From Pseudomonadota bacterium (lineage in GTDB: Bacteria; Pseudomonadota; Gammaproteobacteria; Xanthomonadales; Xanthomonadaceae), in contig JAEWJB010000107.1 in the NCBI GenBank assembly GCA_023386795.1, positions 1 to 10,783 of the forward strand: a DNA stretch of 10,783 nt. The letters are read 5' to 3'. Each line of letters begins with the position of its first letter. Position 1 is the first letter of the stretch. Under the pieces are notes generated by a model that was not told the DNA's origin, ran no database searches, and worked only from the letters and a program-made list of their open reading frames with translations. Both the position numbers and the translations under genes were made by a program. Of the stretch, positions 1 to 6,663 are shown piece after piece.

Positions 1-29
1 GGCGCCCCCCGCGCCCGGCTGGGGGCGCC
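1..29. repeat. GC-rich inverted repeat (hairpin) at the window edge
   Basis: Bases 1-9 (GGCGCCCCC) are the exact reverse complement of bases 21-29 (GGGGGCGCC), with an 11-base loop, giving a perfect 9-bp all-GC stem. No run of T follows on either strand, so it is not a classic intrinsic terminator. It may end transcription from a gene left of the window, or be chance in GC-rich DNA. Bases 30-158 hold nothing else I can support: no convincing gene and no RNA gene. Confidence 0.35.
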
Positions 30-158
30 GCCGCGGCTGACGCCGCTCCTACAATGCGGGCGGCAAGGCACGCGGACCGCGGGCGGACCGGCGATCCAGC
101 AGCAAAACCAGCCTCCATGCCAGCGACGCCGCCATCGGCAACGCCTCCCCCGCCCCCC

Positions 159-455
159 TCACGCCATCACATCCAGCAAAAAACCAAGGCTTTCATCGCT
201 CGCCTTCAGCACCCGCGCATTGGCATCGAACGCCAGCGCCGACGCGCGGGCGTCCACCAGGTCGCCCACCGGCGCGCCGGTATCCGGCGCGGCCTCGGTC
301 AGCGTGCCCCGTACGCCGCCCTCGGCACCGGCACGGGCACTGACCGTCAGGCGCGGGCTGCCTTCCACCGGCAGGCGCGCCACGTTGGAGGCACTCGCCT
401 CCAGCCGCAACGCCGCCACCCGCATGCCCGACGCCGAAATTCCCAAACTGTCCAT
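159..455 (-). CDS. Small flagellar basal-body rod-like protein (FlgB/FlgC/FlgG-family ends, minimal middle)
   Basis: A 98-residue protein resembling a shrunken axial flagellar protein. Residues 1-26 (MDSLGISASGM at the start, then RLEASASNVA) match the N-terminal helix of FlgC-type rod proteins, which carries an 'ASNLAN'-like signature. Residues 64-98 (LVDARASALAFDANARVLK, then LGFLLDV) match the C-terminal helix, usually of the form 'MV..I.AQRAYEAN..V..T.D.ML..LL'. In rod and hook proteins these two helices pack together as the D0 domain. Here about 35 residues link them, whereas FlgC has about 135 residues in total. The ATG at 455 is chosen because it places the flagellar motif at residue 1; in-frame starts also exist at 467 (ATG) and 476 (GTG). 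The gene stands alone, divergent from ftsY, with no other flagellar gene in the window. A sigma-28-like promoter lies upstream. Family membership is fairly sure; its role is unknown. Confidence 0.8.
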   Translation of the reverse strand: MDSLGISASGMRVAALRLEASASNVARLPVEGSPRLTVSARAGAEGGVRGTLTEAAPDTGAPVGDLVDARASALAFDANARVLKASDESLGFLLDVMA

Positions 456-496
456 TCCCGCCCCCATGCCGCCCACTCGGCAGCCCTGCCCGTTCG

Positions 497-523
497 GTAT
501 CGGCCGGCCCGCGCCGCACTTGA
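497..523 (-). promoter_or_regulatory. Predicted sigma-28 (FliA) promoter for the flagellar rod-like gene
   Basis: Read on the minus strand, TCAAGTGC (523-516), an 11-base spacer (515-505) and GCCGATAC (504-497). The enteric FliA consensus is TAAAGTTT-N11-GCCGATAA, so the -10 block matches 7 of 8 bases, the -35 block 5 of 8, and the spacing is exact. It sits about 40 bases upstream of the ATG at 455, leaving room for a short leader. That it precedes a flagellar-type gene makes chance less likely. It is a prediction by eye. Confidence 0.55.
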
Positions 524-584
524 GTGCACGCGGGCGCCACGGCCCCGGGTGTTAGCATATCGATCTGCCTTGAAGCCCCCGCCA

Positions 585-1871
585 ATGCTCAATATTTTCC
601 GCCGCAAGAAGCCCCAGGACACAGCGCCGGACGCGCCCCAGACCCACCACTACACGGCTGAAGAGCTGGCTGCGGCCTTCCCGCAAGCGCCGGCCCGGGC
701 CAGCGAAGCAGTGACAGAGGCCGAGCTGGTCCAGGCGCTGCCGCAGGAAGCATCGGTCGCCGAGGTCGTGACCCCGCCGCCAGCGGCCCCTGTCGCCGAA
801 CCGGCTCCCCCGGCTGTCGTCGAACCGGTCGTGGCCAGCGTCGCCACGCCGGTCGAGGCCGAAATGCCTGCGGCACCAGCACCGGCACCGGCACCGGCCG
901 CGGCCGACGACATGACCGACCTCGGCGCCCATGCCGCGGTGCCGGCAGCGGCGGGCAAGCCCGGCTGGCGCGAACGCCTGCGCAACAGCGGCTTTGCACG
1001 CAGCTTCGGCGGCCTGTTCTCGCGCAACCCGCGCCTGGACGATGACCTGCTGGACGAAATCGAAACCGCGCTGATCACTGCCGATGTCGGCGTGCCGGCC
1101 ACCACCGCGCTGGTCGAAGGCCTGCGCAAGCGCATGAAGGCGCGCGAGTTCGTCGACGCCCCGGCGCTGCTGGCCGCGTTGCGCGCCGAATTGGTGGGCA
1201 TGCTGCGCCCCGTCGCGCAGCCGCTGGTCATCGACCGCGCCGCCAAGCCGTTCGTGGTGCTCACCGTGGGCGTCAACGGCGTCGGCAAGACCACCACCAT
1301 CGGCAAGCTCGCCAAGCGCTTCAAAGACGAAGGCCACGGCCTGATGCTGGCGGCCGGCGATACCTTCCGCGCCGCCGCAGTCGCCCAGCTGCAGGCGTGG
1401 GGCCAGCGCAACGGCGTCACCGTCATCGCCCAGGGCCAGAATGCCGATGCCGCTTCGGTGGCGTTCGACGCGTTGCAAGCCGGCAAGGCACGCGGCACCG
1501 ATGTGCTGATCGCCGACACCGCCGGCCGCCTGCATACGCAGACCGGCCTGATGAACGAGCTGGGCAAGATCCGCCGCGTGCTCGGCAAGGTCGATCCGAC
1601 CGCGCCGCACGAAGTGCTGATGGTCATCGACGGCACCACCGGCCAGAACGCGCTTTCGCAGCTGCGCCAGTTCCATGCCGCGGTCGGCGTGACCGGCCTG
1701 GTGGTGACCAAGCTCGACGGCACCGCCAAGGGCGGCGTGGTATTTGCGCTGGCACGCGAGTTCGGCATTCCGATCCGTTTCGCCGGCATCGGCGAGCGCC
1801 CGGAAGACCTGCGCGTGTTCGACCCGGAAGCGTTCGTCGACGCGCTGCTGCCCGAGGCGCTGGGCGCCTGA
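585..1871 (+). CDS. ftsY: Signal recognition particle receptor FtsY
   Basis: A 428-residue SRP GTPase. FtsY receives ribosome-SRP complexes at the inner membrane and passes nascent membrane proteins to SecYEG, with GTP hydrolysed jointly with Ffh. Residues 1-9 (MLNIFRRKK) form a short basic, hydrophobic start. Residues to about 125 are the variable Ala/Pro/Glu-rich acidic A region seen in many FtsY. The helical N domain follows, then the G domain: G1 P-loop GVNGVGKTTT (229-238), DTFRAAA (259-265), G3 DTAGR (311-315), G4 TKLD (375-378) running into GTAKGG, and the closing GIGERPEDLRVFDP segment. The frame stays open upstream to base 54, but that stretch overlaps the opposite-strand rod-like gene and is not FtsY-like. 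The ATG at 585 gives a normal N-terminus, although the ribosome site before it is weak. No clear sigma-70 promoter is visible in 477-584. It heads the run ftsY-mutY-yggX. Confidence 0.97.
   Translation: MLNIFRRKKPQDTAPDAPQTHHYTAEELAAAFPQAPARASEAVTEAELVQALPQEASVAEVVTPPPAAPVAEPAPPAVVEPVVASVATPVEAEMPAAPAPAPAPAAADDMTDLGAHAAVPAAAGKPGWRERLRNSGFARSFGGLFSRNPRLDDDLLDEIETALITADVGVPATTALVEGLRKRMKAREFVDAPALLAALRAELVGMLRPVAQPLVIDRAAKPFVVLTVGVNGVGKTTTIGKLAKRFKDEGHGLMLAAGDTFRAAAVAQLQAWGQRNGVTVIAQGQNADAASVAFDALQAGKARGTDVLIADTAGRLHTQTGLMNELGKIRRVLGKVDPTAPHEVLMVIDGTTGQNALSQLRQFHAAVGVTGLVVTKLDGTAKGGVVFALAREFGIPIRFAGIGERPEDLRVFDPEAFVDALLPEALGA
873..896 (+). repeat. Hexamer tandem repeat inside ftsY
   Basis: Four consecutive 6-base units (GCACCA, then GCACCG three times) encode an Ala-Pro run in the acidic linker of FtsY, ahead of the GTPase. 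Because the unit is in frame, gain or loss of copies would change only the length of the linker. It is a low-complexity coding repeat, not a mobile element. Confidence 0.7.
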
Positions 1872-1909
1872 CCGCCCCGTCCCCGCCGCCGCGCGGGGAC
1901 GCGCACCGC

Positions 1910-2956
1910 ATGCCGGACGCCTACAGCCACCGCCTGCTGGCCTGGTTCGACCGCCACGGCCGCCACGACCTGCCCTGGCAGCACCCGCGCACGCCGTACC
2001 GGGTGTGGCTGTCGGAAATCATGCTGCAGCAGACCCAGGTCGCCACGGTGATCCCGTACTTCGCGCGATTCCTGCAGCACTTTCCTGCCCTGCCCGACCT
2101 GGCTGCCGCCTCCGACGACGCCGTCATGGCGCAGTGGGCAGGCCTGGGCTACTACGCGCGCGCCCGCAACCTGCATGCCGCGGCCCGGCGCTGCGTTGAA
2201 TTGCACGACGGCGAGCTGCCGCGGGATTTCGACGCGCTGCATGCGCTGCCGGGCATCGGCCGCAGTACCGCCGGCGCAATCCTCAGCCAGGCCTGGAACG
2301 ACCGCTTCCCCATCCTCGATGGCAACGTCAAGCGCGTGCTTGCGCGCTTCCACGGCGTGGAAGGTTTTCCCGGCCTGCCGGCAATAGAACGCCAGCTGTG
2401 GGCACTCGCGCAGGCGCACGTGGACACCGTGCCGGCCGGCCGCCTCGCCGACTACACGCAGGCGCAGATGGATTTCGGCGCCACCCTGTGCACGCGCGCC
2501 AAGCCTGCGTGCGCGCTGTGCCCGCTGCAGGACGACTGCGTGGCCCGCCGCGAAGGCCGCACCGATACGCTGCCCACGCCCAAGCCGGGCAAGGCGGTGC
2601 CCGAACGTTCGGCGGTATTCCTGCTGCTGCGCAACGCGCGTGGCGAACTGCTGATGCACAAGCGCCCGCCGACCGGCATCTGGTCTTCGCTGTGGTCGCT
2701 GCCGCAGGCAGACGACCTCGCCGGCGCGCGCGCGTGGTTCGAACGCCACGTGCAGGGCGACTTCGACGCTGCCGAAAGCCTGCCCGACCTCGTCCACGTC
2801 TTCACCCATTTCCGCCTGCACATGCAGCCGCTGGCGATCGCCCCGGTCGCCCCCGGCGACGCGGTGCGCGACAATGCAGACCTGCGCTGGGTCGCTCCCG
2901 GCGAACTCGCCGCGCTGGGCCTGCCCGCGCCGATCCGCAAACTCCTGGGTCCCTGA
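1910..2956 (+). CDS. mutY: A/G-specific adenine DNA glycosylase MutY
   Basis: A 348-residue base-excision repair enzyme that removes adenine mispaired with 8-oxoguanine and so prevents G:C to T:A changes. Visible features: LPWQ (21-24); SEIMLQQTQV (35-44) with the catalytic Glu36; the helix-hairpin-helix LPGIGRSTAGA from 113; catalytic Asp137 in LDGNVKR; and a [4Fe-4S] ligand set Cys194-X6-Cys201-X2-Cys204-X5-Cys210. From about 230 onward comes the NUDIX-like domain that recognises 8-oxoG, with HKRPPTGIWSSLWSLPQ and FTHF (298-301). The length matches the E. coli enzyme (350). The ATG at 1910 aligns with the usual N-terminus, with GGGGAC about 9 bases upstream; the frame is open further up, but only as a shadow within ftsY. 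It starts 38 bases after ftsY and is followed by yggX after 5 bases. All key residues are present. Confidence 0.97.
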   Translation: MPDAYSHRLLAWFDRHGRHDLPWQHPRTPYRVWLSEIMLQQTQVATVIPYFARFLQHFPALPDLAAASDDAVMAQWAGLGYYARARNLHAAARRCVELHDGELPRDFDALHALPGIGRSTAGAILSQAWNDRFPILDGNVKRVLARFHGVEGFPGLPAIERQLWALAQAHVDTVPAGRLADYTQAQMDFGATLCTRAKPACALCPLQDDCVARREGRTDTLPTPKPGKAVPERSAVFLLLRNARGELLMHKRPPTGIWSSLWSLPQADDLAGARAWFERHVQGDFDAAESLPDLVHVFTHFRLHMQPLAIAPVAPGDAVRDNADLRWVAPGELAALGLPAPIRKLLGP

Positions 2957-2961
2957 CCGCC

Positions 2962-3237
2962 ATGTCCCGTACCGTGTTCTGCCATTACCTCCAGCGCGAA
3001 GCGCCCGGCCTGGCCTTCGTGCCGTATCCCGGCCCGATCGGCCAGCGCGTGTTCGCCGAGATCAGCCAGGAGGCGTGGGCCGCGTGGCTGGCGCACCAGA
3101 CCATGCTGATCAACGAGAACCGCCTGTCGCCGCGCGACCCGGCGCACCGCGCGTTCCTGGAAGGCGAACTGCAGAAGTTCCTGTTTGCGCGCGACGCGGA
3201 AAAGCCGGCCGGCTTCGTCGCACCCGACGCCGGGTAA
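2962..3237 (+). CDS. yggX: Iron trafficking / oxidative damage protection protein YggX
   Basis: A 91-residue cytosolic protein of the YggX family (usually about 90 residues). The family is linked to handling labile Fe(II) and protecting iron-sulfur clusters from oxidants; in enterics it belongs to the SoxRS response. The N-terminus MSRTVFCHYLQRE, with the conserved Cys7, and the central QTMLINENRLSPRD block are near-diagnostic. The ATG is 5 bases after the mutY stop with no good ribosome site of its own, so translational coupling to mutY is likely. In E. coli yggX also follows mutY, so the pair is old. MutY carries a [4Fe-4S] cluster and repairs oxidative damage, which fits a shared role, though a direct link is inference. 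Confidence 0.96.
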   Translation: MSRTVFCHYLQREAPGLAFVPYPGPIGQRVFAEISQEAWAAWLAHQTMLINENRLSPRDPAHRAFLEGELQKFLFARDAEKPAGFVAPDAG

Positions 3238-3244
3238 GGCCGCC

Positions 3245-3265
3245 GCGCTGCCGCCGCTTCAGCGC
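3245..3265. terminator. Possible weak bidirectional terminator between convergent yggX and hutC
   Basis: GCGCTG (3245-3250) and CAGCGC (3260-3265) form a 6-bp stem with a 9-base loop, in the 21-base gap where yggX and hutC converge and running just into the last codons of hutC. No T run follows on either strand. The position suits a terminator, but the structure is weak and could be chance. Confidence 0.25.
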
Positions 3266-3996
3266 AGGCCCGGCGAGAAGCGCGCGATCAGGTCGTAGAA
3301 GCTGCCCAGGAACACCTGGCGCACCCAGGTCACCGGCTGTTCGTCGCGCCACGTGCGGCGCTCGATCACCAGGCACGCCGTGCCGTCGGGCACCTGCAGC
3401 AGGCGCGATTGCGCCGCGTCGGCGTTGATCGCGCTGATGCGGTGTTCGGCGCGCGTCCACGGCACATGCCGCAGCAACCAGCTCCCCGGTGCCTGGGCGG
3501 CGAAATCCTGTTCGGCGGCGGCGGGCACCGCGCGCGGGTCGATCAGGCGTTGCTCCAGCGCGAAAGGCCGGCCGTCGGCCAGATGCCGGCTGTCCAGCGC
3601 GAGCACGCGCCCGCCTTCGGCCAGCGCATGTTCTTCGGCATGACCCGGGCGCGGCGCGCGCAGCTGCCGTTGCAGCAGTTCGAAGCGATACGCCAGCCCG
3701 CGCGCGGTGACTTCGGCCTCGATATCGGGAATCTGCAGCGCCACCTGCTCCAGGTGCGGGTGCGGCCGCGCGACGAAGCTGCCGGCGCGGCGCCGGCGCT
3801 CGATCAGGCCGGCGCTGGCCAGCTGGGTCAGCGCCTTGTTCACCGTCATGCGCGAGCAGGCGTATTCGGCCATCAGTTCGTGTTCGCTCGGCACACGGTG
3901 CCCCGGCACCCAGTCGCCGCGCAGGATGCGGCCCTGGATGTCGTCGCGGATGCGCTGGTGCAGAGGTGCCGCGACGGGAGCCGCCACGTCGTTCAC
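3259..3996 (-). CDS. hutC: Histidine utilisation repressor HutC (GntR family)
   Basis: A 245-residue GntR/HutC-type transcription factor. The winged helix-turn-helix is at about 11-76: PLHQRIRDDI, the VPSEHELMAEY signature, then SRMTVNKALTQLASAGLIER and the wing AGSFVA. A UTRA ligand domain covers roughly 95-238 and ends with QVFLGSFYDLI. In studied hut systems urocanate binds this domain and releases the repressor. The frame is open 52 codons further upstream inside hutF, but that part is not GntR-like. The GTG at 3996 is chosen because it overlaps the hutF stop by four bases (GTGA) and gives a normal family length; a second GTG at 3987 is possible. As the second gene of the hutFC arm it would control its own level through the operator upstream of hutF. 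Confidence 0.94.
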   Translation of the reverse strand: MNDVAAPVAAPLHQRIRDDIQGRILRGDWVPGHRVPSEHELMAEYACSRMTVNKALTQLASAGLIERRRRAGSFVARPHPHLEQVALQIPDIEAEVTARGLAYRFELLQRQLRAPRPGHAEEHALAEGGRVLALDSRHLADGRPFALEQRLIDPRAVPAAAEQDFAAQAPGSWLLRHVPWTRAEHRISAINADAAQSRLLQVPDGTACLVIERRTWRDEQPVTWVRQVFLGSFYDLIARFSPGLR

Positions 3997-5381
3997 GCCG
4001 CCGCGTCCAGCAACCGCGCCACCACCTGTGCGTAGCGCGCGGCGATGCGATCGCGCGCGATATGCCGGCCTTCGCGCACCAGCGCGTGGCCATCGCGCCA
4101 TACCGAGCGGACCGCACCGCCACGGGCGGCGAAAATCCAGCTGTCCAGCCACGCGTCGCCCTGGCGCGCGGACAGCGCCGGATGCGTGGTGTCGAGTTCG
4201 ACTACATCGGCCGGCCGCCCTGCGGCCAAGCCGGCGTGCACGCCCAGTGCCTGCGCGGCGCCGTCCAGCGCCTGCGCGAACAGCCAGCGCCCGCTGGACG
4301 CCCCTTCCCGCGCCAGCACGTTGCGACCCCGCAGCGTGAGCCGCTGGCCGTATTCGAGCAGCCGCAGTTCCTCGGCCGCGTCGATCAGCACATTGGAGTC
4401 GGAACCCACGCCGAAGCGGCCACCGGCCGCGGCGAAATCATGCATCGGGAACAGCCCGTCGCCGAGGTTGGCCTCGGTGATCGGGCACAAGCCCACTACG
4501 GCCTCGCGCGCGACCACGCCCTGCCACTCCTGCGCGGTGACGTGCGTGGCGTGCACCAGGCACCAGCGCGCGTCCACCGGTGCATTGGCCAGCAGCCACT
4601 GCACCGGGCGCAGGCCGGACCACGCCACGCTGGCCTCCACCTCGCGCGTCTGCTCGGCGATATGGATGTGCACCGGGCCGTCGTTGAGCGGCAGCAGCGC
4701 GGAGAGTTCATCGGGCGTCACCGCGCGCAGGCTGTGCGGCGCGATGCCGAGCACGGCATCGGGCAACGGAGCCAGCGCGTGGCGGCAGCCTTCCAGCAGC
4801 CGCGCGAAGCCGTCCACGTCGTGGATCAGGCGGCGCTGCGCCGGGTTCGGCGGCGCCCCCCCGAAGTCGGCGTGTGCGTAAAACACCGGCAGCAGCGTCA
4901 GCCCGATGCCGGTGGCTTGCGCGGCGGCGGCCACGCGCGCGGACATCTCCGCCGGATCGGCGTGCGCGCGGCCATCGGCGGCGTGGTGCAGGTAATGGAA
5001 TTCGCCAACGCGGGTGAAGCCGGCTTCGAGCATTTCCGCATAGGCCAACTCGGCGATGGCCTGGAAGCTGTCCGCGTCCAGGTGCGCCAGGAAGCGGTAC
5101 ATCAACTCGCGCCAGCTCCAGAAGCTGTCGCCGCTGTGCCCGCCGATCTCGGTCAGGCCGGCCATGCCGCGCTGGAAGGCGTGGCTGTGCAGGTTGCCCA
5201 GGCCGGGCACGATGACGCCGAGGCGTTCGTCTCCCGGTTGCGCCGCCACGCCGGCCGCGACCGATTCCCAGCGCCCGCCCGCCGACACCAGCCGCACCGA
5301 GCGCGCCCAGCCTTGCGGCAACAGCGCGTGCTCGGCCCACAGGCCACGGGATGCTTGGTTGGAGTTTTGCTGCGCCGCCAC
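3993..5381 (-). CDS. hutF: Formimidoylglutamate deiminase HutF
   Basis: A 462-residue amidohydrolase-superfamily zinc enzyme. It converts N-formimidoyl-L-glutamate plus water to N-formyl-L-glutamate and ammonia, the fourth step of the five-step histidine pathway. Visible residues: LHSHAFQRG (64-72) with metal ligands His65 and His67 and Gln70; His216 in APHSLRA; HIHIAEQ (238-244) with His240 as ligand and Glu243 as likely base; His277 in LVHATH; and GSDSN with Asp328. These match the known HutF pattern, which separates it from guanine deaminase-like relatives. The start is a GTG at 5381, preceded by a strong AAGGAGG site (5395-5389) with a 7-base spacer. It is the first gene of the minus-strand arm, and its stop overlaps hutC. 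Its presence next to hutG shows that this organism uses the deiminase/deformylase branch, not the one-step HutG formiminoglutamase. Confidence 0.96.
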   Translation of the reverse strand: MAAQQNSNQASRGLWAEHALLPQGWARSVRLVSAGGRWESVAAGVAAQPGDERLGVIVPGLGNLHSHAFQRGMAGLTEIGGHSGDSFWSWRELMYRFLAHLDADSFQAIAELAYAEMLEAGFTRVGEFHYLHHAADGRAHADPAEMSARVAAAAQATGIGLTLLPVFYAHADFGGAPPNPAQRRLIHDVDGFARLLEGCRHALAPLPDAVLGIAPHSLRAVTPDELSALLPLNDGPVHIHIAEQTREVEASVAWSGLRPVQWLLANAPVDARWCLVHATHVTAQEWQGVVAREAVVGLCPITEANLGDGLFPMHDFAAAGGRFGVGSDSNVLIDAAEELRLLEYGQRLTLRGRNVLAREGASSGRWLFAQALDGAAQALGVHAGLAAGRPADVVELDTTHPALSARQGDAWLDSWIFAARGGAVRSVWRDGHALVREGRHIARDRIAARYAQVVARLLDAAA

Positions 5382-5388
5382 TGGACAC

Positions 5389-5395
5389 CCTCCTT
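5389..5395 (-). promoter_or_regulatory. Strong ribosome binding site fixing the GTG start of hutF
   Basis: Read on the minus strand the sequence is AAGGAGG, a near-perfect complement to the 3' end of 16S rRNA, followed by 7 bases and GTG at 5381. This is the clearest ribosome site in the window and settles the choice of the GTG start. Confidence 0.85.
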
Positions 5396-5407
5396 CGCCG
5401 GCTTCTA

Positions 5408-5420
5408 TTGTATAGACATA
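5408..5420. promoter_or_regulatory. Predicted HutC operator in the divergent hutF / hutI promoter region
   Basis: TTGTATAGACATA holds an imperfect palindrome, TGTATAGACA (5409-5418), with TGT/ACA arms. Its core GTATAGAC (5410-5417) fits GTNTANAC, the published pattern for the HutC subfamily of GntR regulators. It lies in the only AT-rich patch of the 61-base gap between hutF and hutI. On the minus strand TACAAT (5412-5407) could be a -10 element overlapping the site; on the plus strand only weak -10-like hexamers (for example CATATC, 5417-5422) are seen. A repressor bound here would block both arms. Site identity is inferred from pattern and context. Confidence 0.7.
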
Positions 5421-5442
5421 TCAGGTCAGCCCGGCGAACACC

Positions 5443-6663
5443 ATGCATTGCGACACGCTCTGGCACAACGCCCACCTCGTCACGCTGGCCGGCGACGAAG
5501 GCCTCGGCTTGGTGCGTGACGGCGTCGTGGCGTGCCGTGACGGCCTCATCGTGCATGCCGGCCCCGCGGCCGACGCACCCGCCTTCGAGGCCGCCGAGCG
5601 CATCGACTGCGGCGGACGCTGGATCACCCCCGGCCTGATCGACTGCCATACCCATCTCGTCTACGCCGGCAACCGCGCCAACGAATTCGAACAGCGACTG
5701 CGTGGCGCCACCTATGCGGAAATCGCGCAGGCCGGCGGCGGCATCGTCTCCACCGTGCGCGCCACCCGCGCGGCGGATGAGGACGCGCTCATCGCGGCCT
5801 CGCTGCCCCGCCTGGACGCGATGCTGGCCGAAGGCGTGACCACGATCGAGATCAAATCCGGCTACGGCCTCACCCTGGAAGACGAAAGCCGCCAGCTGCG
5901 CGTGGCCCGCCGCCTGGGTGAACTGCGTCCGGTCGAGGTAGTGCCCACCTTCCTCGGCGCACACGCGGTGCCGCCGGGCATGGAGAAGCAGGCCTACGTC
6001 GATGCGGTATGCGAGGGCATGATTCCCGCCATCGCCGCCGAAGGGCTGGCAGAAGCGGTCGACGTGTTCTGCGAGGACATCGCCTTTTCGCCTGCGCAGG
6101 CCGCGCAGGTATTCGAGGCCGCGCGCGCGCACGGGCTGGCGATCAAGATCCACGCCGAGCAGTTGAGCAACCAGCATGGCGCCGCGCTGGCCGCGCGCCA
6201 CGGCGCGCTGTCGGCCGACCACATCGAACACCTCGACGCAGACGGCGTGGCCGCGATGGCCGCCGCCGGCACCGTCGCGGTGCTGCTGCCTGGCGCGTTC
6301 TATTTCACCCGCGACACCCTCGTGCCGCCGATCCCCGCCCTGCGCGCGGCCGGCGTGCCGATGGCCCTGGCCACCGACTGCAACCCCGGCACCTCGCCAC
6401 TCACCAGCCCGCTGCTGGCGATGAACATGGCCGCCACGCTGTTCCGCATGACGGTGGACGAATGCATCGCCGGCTTCACCCGGCAGGCCGCGCGCGCACT
6501 CGGCCGTGGCCAGCGCCTGGGCCAGCTGCGCGAGGGCTTCGACTGCGACCTGGCGATCTGGAACATCGACGCGCCCGCGGACCTCGTATACCGCATGGGC
6601 TTCAACCCGCTGCACGCGCGCGTCTGGCGCGGCCGCACCACCGTTTCCCGGAGAGATTCATGA
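5443..6663 (+). CDS. hutI: Imidazolonepropionase HutI
   Basis: A 406-residue metal-dependent amidohydrolase. It opens the ring of 4-imidazolone-5-propionate to give N-formimidoyl-L-glutamate, the third step of histidine breakdown, in the cytosol. The N-terminal beta part leads to TPGLIDCHTHLVYAGNR (62-78) with metal ligands His69 and His71. Further motifs are IEIKSGYGL (135-143), KIHAEQLS (235-242) with His237 and Glu239, SADHIEHL (257-264), and ATDCNPGTSP (310-319) with Asp312. The length is normal for the family (about 400-415). The ATG at 5443 has no clear ribosome site before it, unlike the downstream hut genes. It is the first gene of the plus-strand arm and overlaps hutH by four bases (ATGA). 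HutI and HutF share a superfamily fold and sit back to back, but they are distinct enzymes. Confidence 0.97.
   Translation: MHCDTLWHNAHLVTLAGDEGLGLVRDGVVACRDGLIVHAGPAADAPAFEAAERIDCGGRWITPGLIDCHTHLVYAGNRANEFEQRLRGATYAEIAQAGGGIVSTVRATRAADEDALIAASLPRLDAMLAEGVTTIEIKSGYGLTLEDESRQLRVARRLGELRPVEVVPTFLGAHAVPPGMEKQAYVDAVCEGMIPAIAAEGLAEAVDVFCEDIAFSPAQAAQVFEAARAHGLAIKIHAEQLSNQHGAALAARHGALSADHIEHLDADGVAAMAAAGTVAVLLPGAFYFTRDTLVPPIPALRAAGVPMALATDCNPGTSPLTSPLLAMNMAATLFRMTVDECIAGFTRQAARALGRGQRLGQLREGFDCDLAIWNIDAPADLVYRMGFNPLHARVWRGRTTVSRRDS

Noticed and set aside
50..55. TACAAT as a sigma-70 -10 element on the plus strand
   Set aside because: No -35 element is found at normal spacing, and the next plus-strand gene starts more than 500 bases later. 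A single hexamer is not enough.
520..558. TTGAGT (520-525) and TAGCAT (553-558) as an ftsY promoter
   Set aside because: The spacer would be 27 bases, far from 17. The first element also overlaps the predicted minus-strand FliA -35 block.
54..584. N-terminal extension of ftsY (the frame is open from an ATG at 54)
   Set aside because: The extension is Arg/Pro/Ala-rich low-complexity sequence antisense to the flagellar rod-like gene and not FtsY-like. MLNIFRRKK at 585 is a normal FtsY start.
650..2821. Long minus-strand open frame (723 codons) across ftsY and mutY
   Set aside because: An antisense shadow caused by high GC at third positions. The plus-strand frames carry full FtsY and MutY motifs, and the minus-strand product is compositionally biased with no recognisable domain.
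3997..4152. Upstream extension of hutC
   Set aside because: These 52 codons lie wholly within hutF and lack GntR features. The GTGA overlap gives a family-length HutC.
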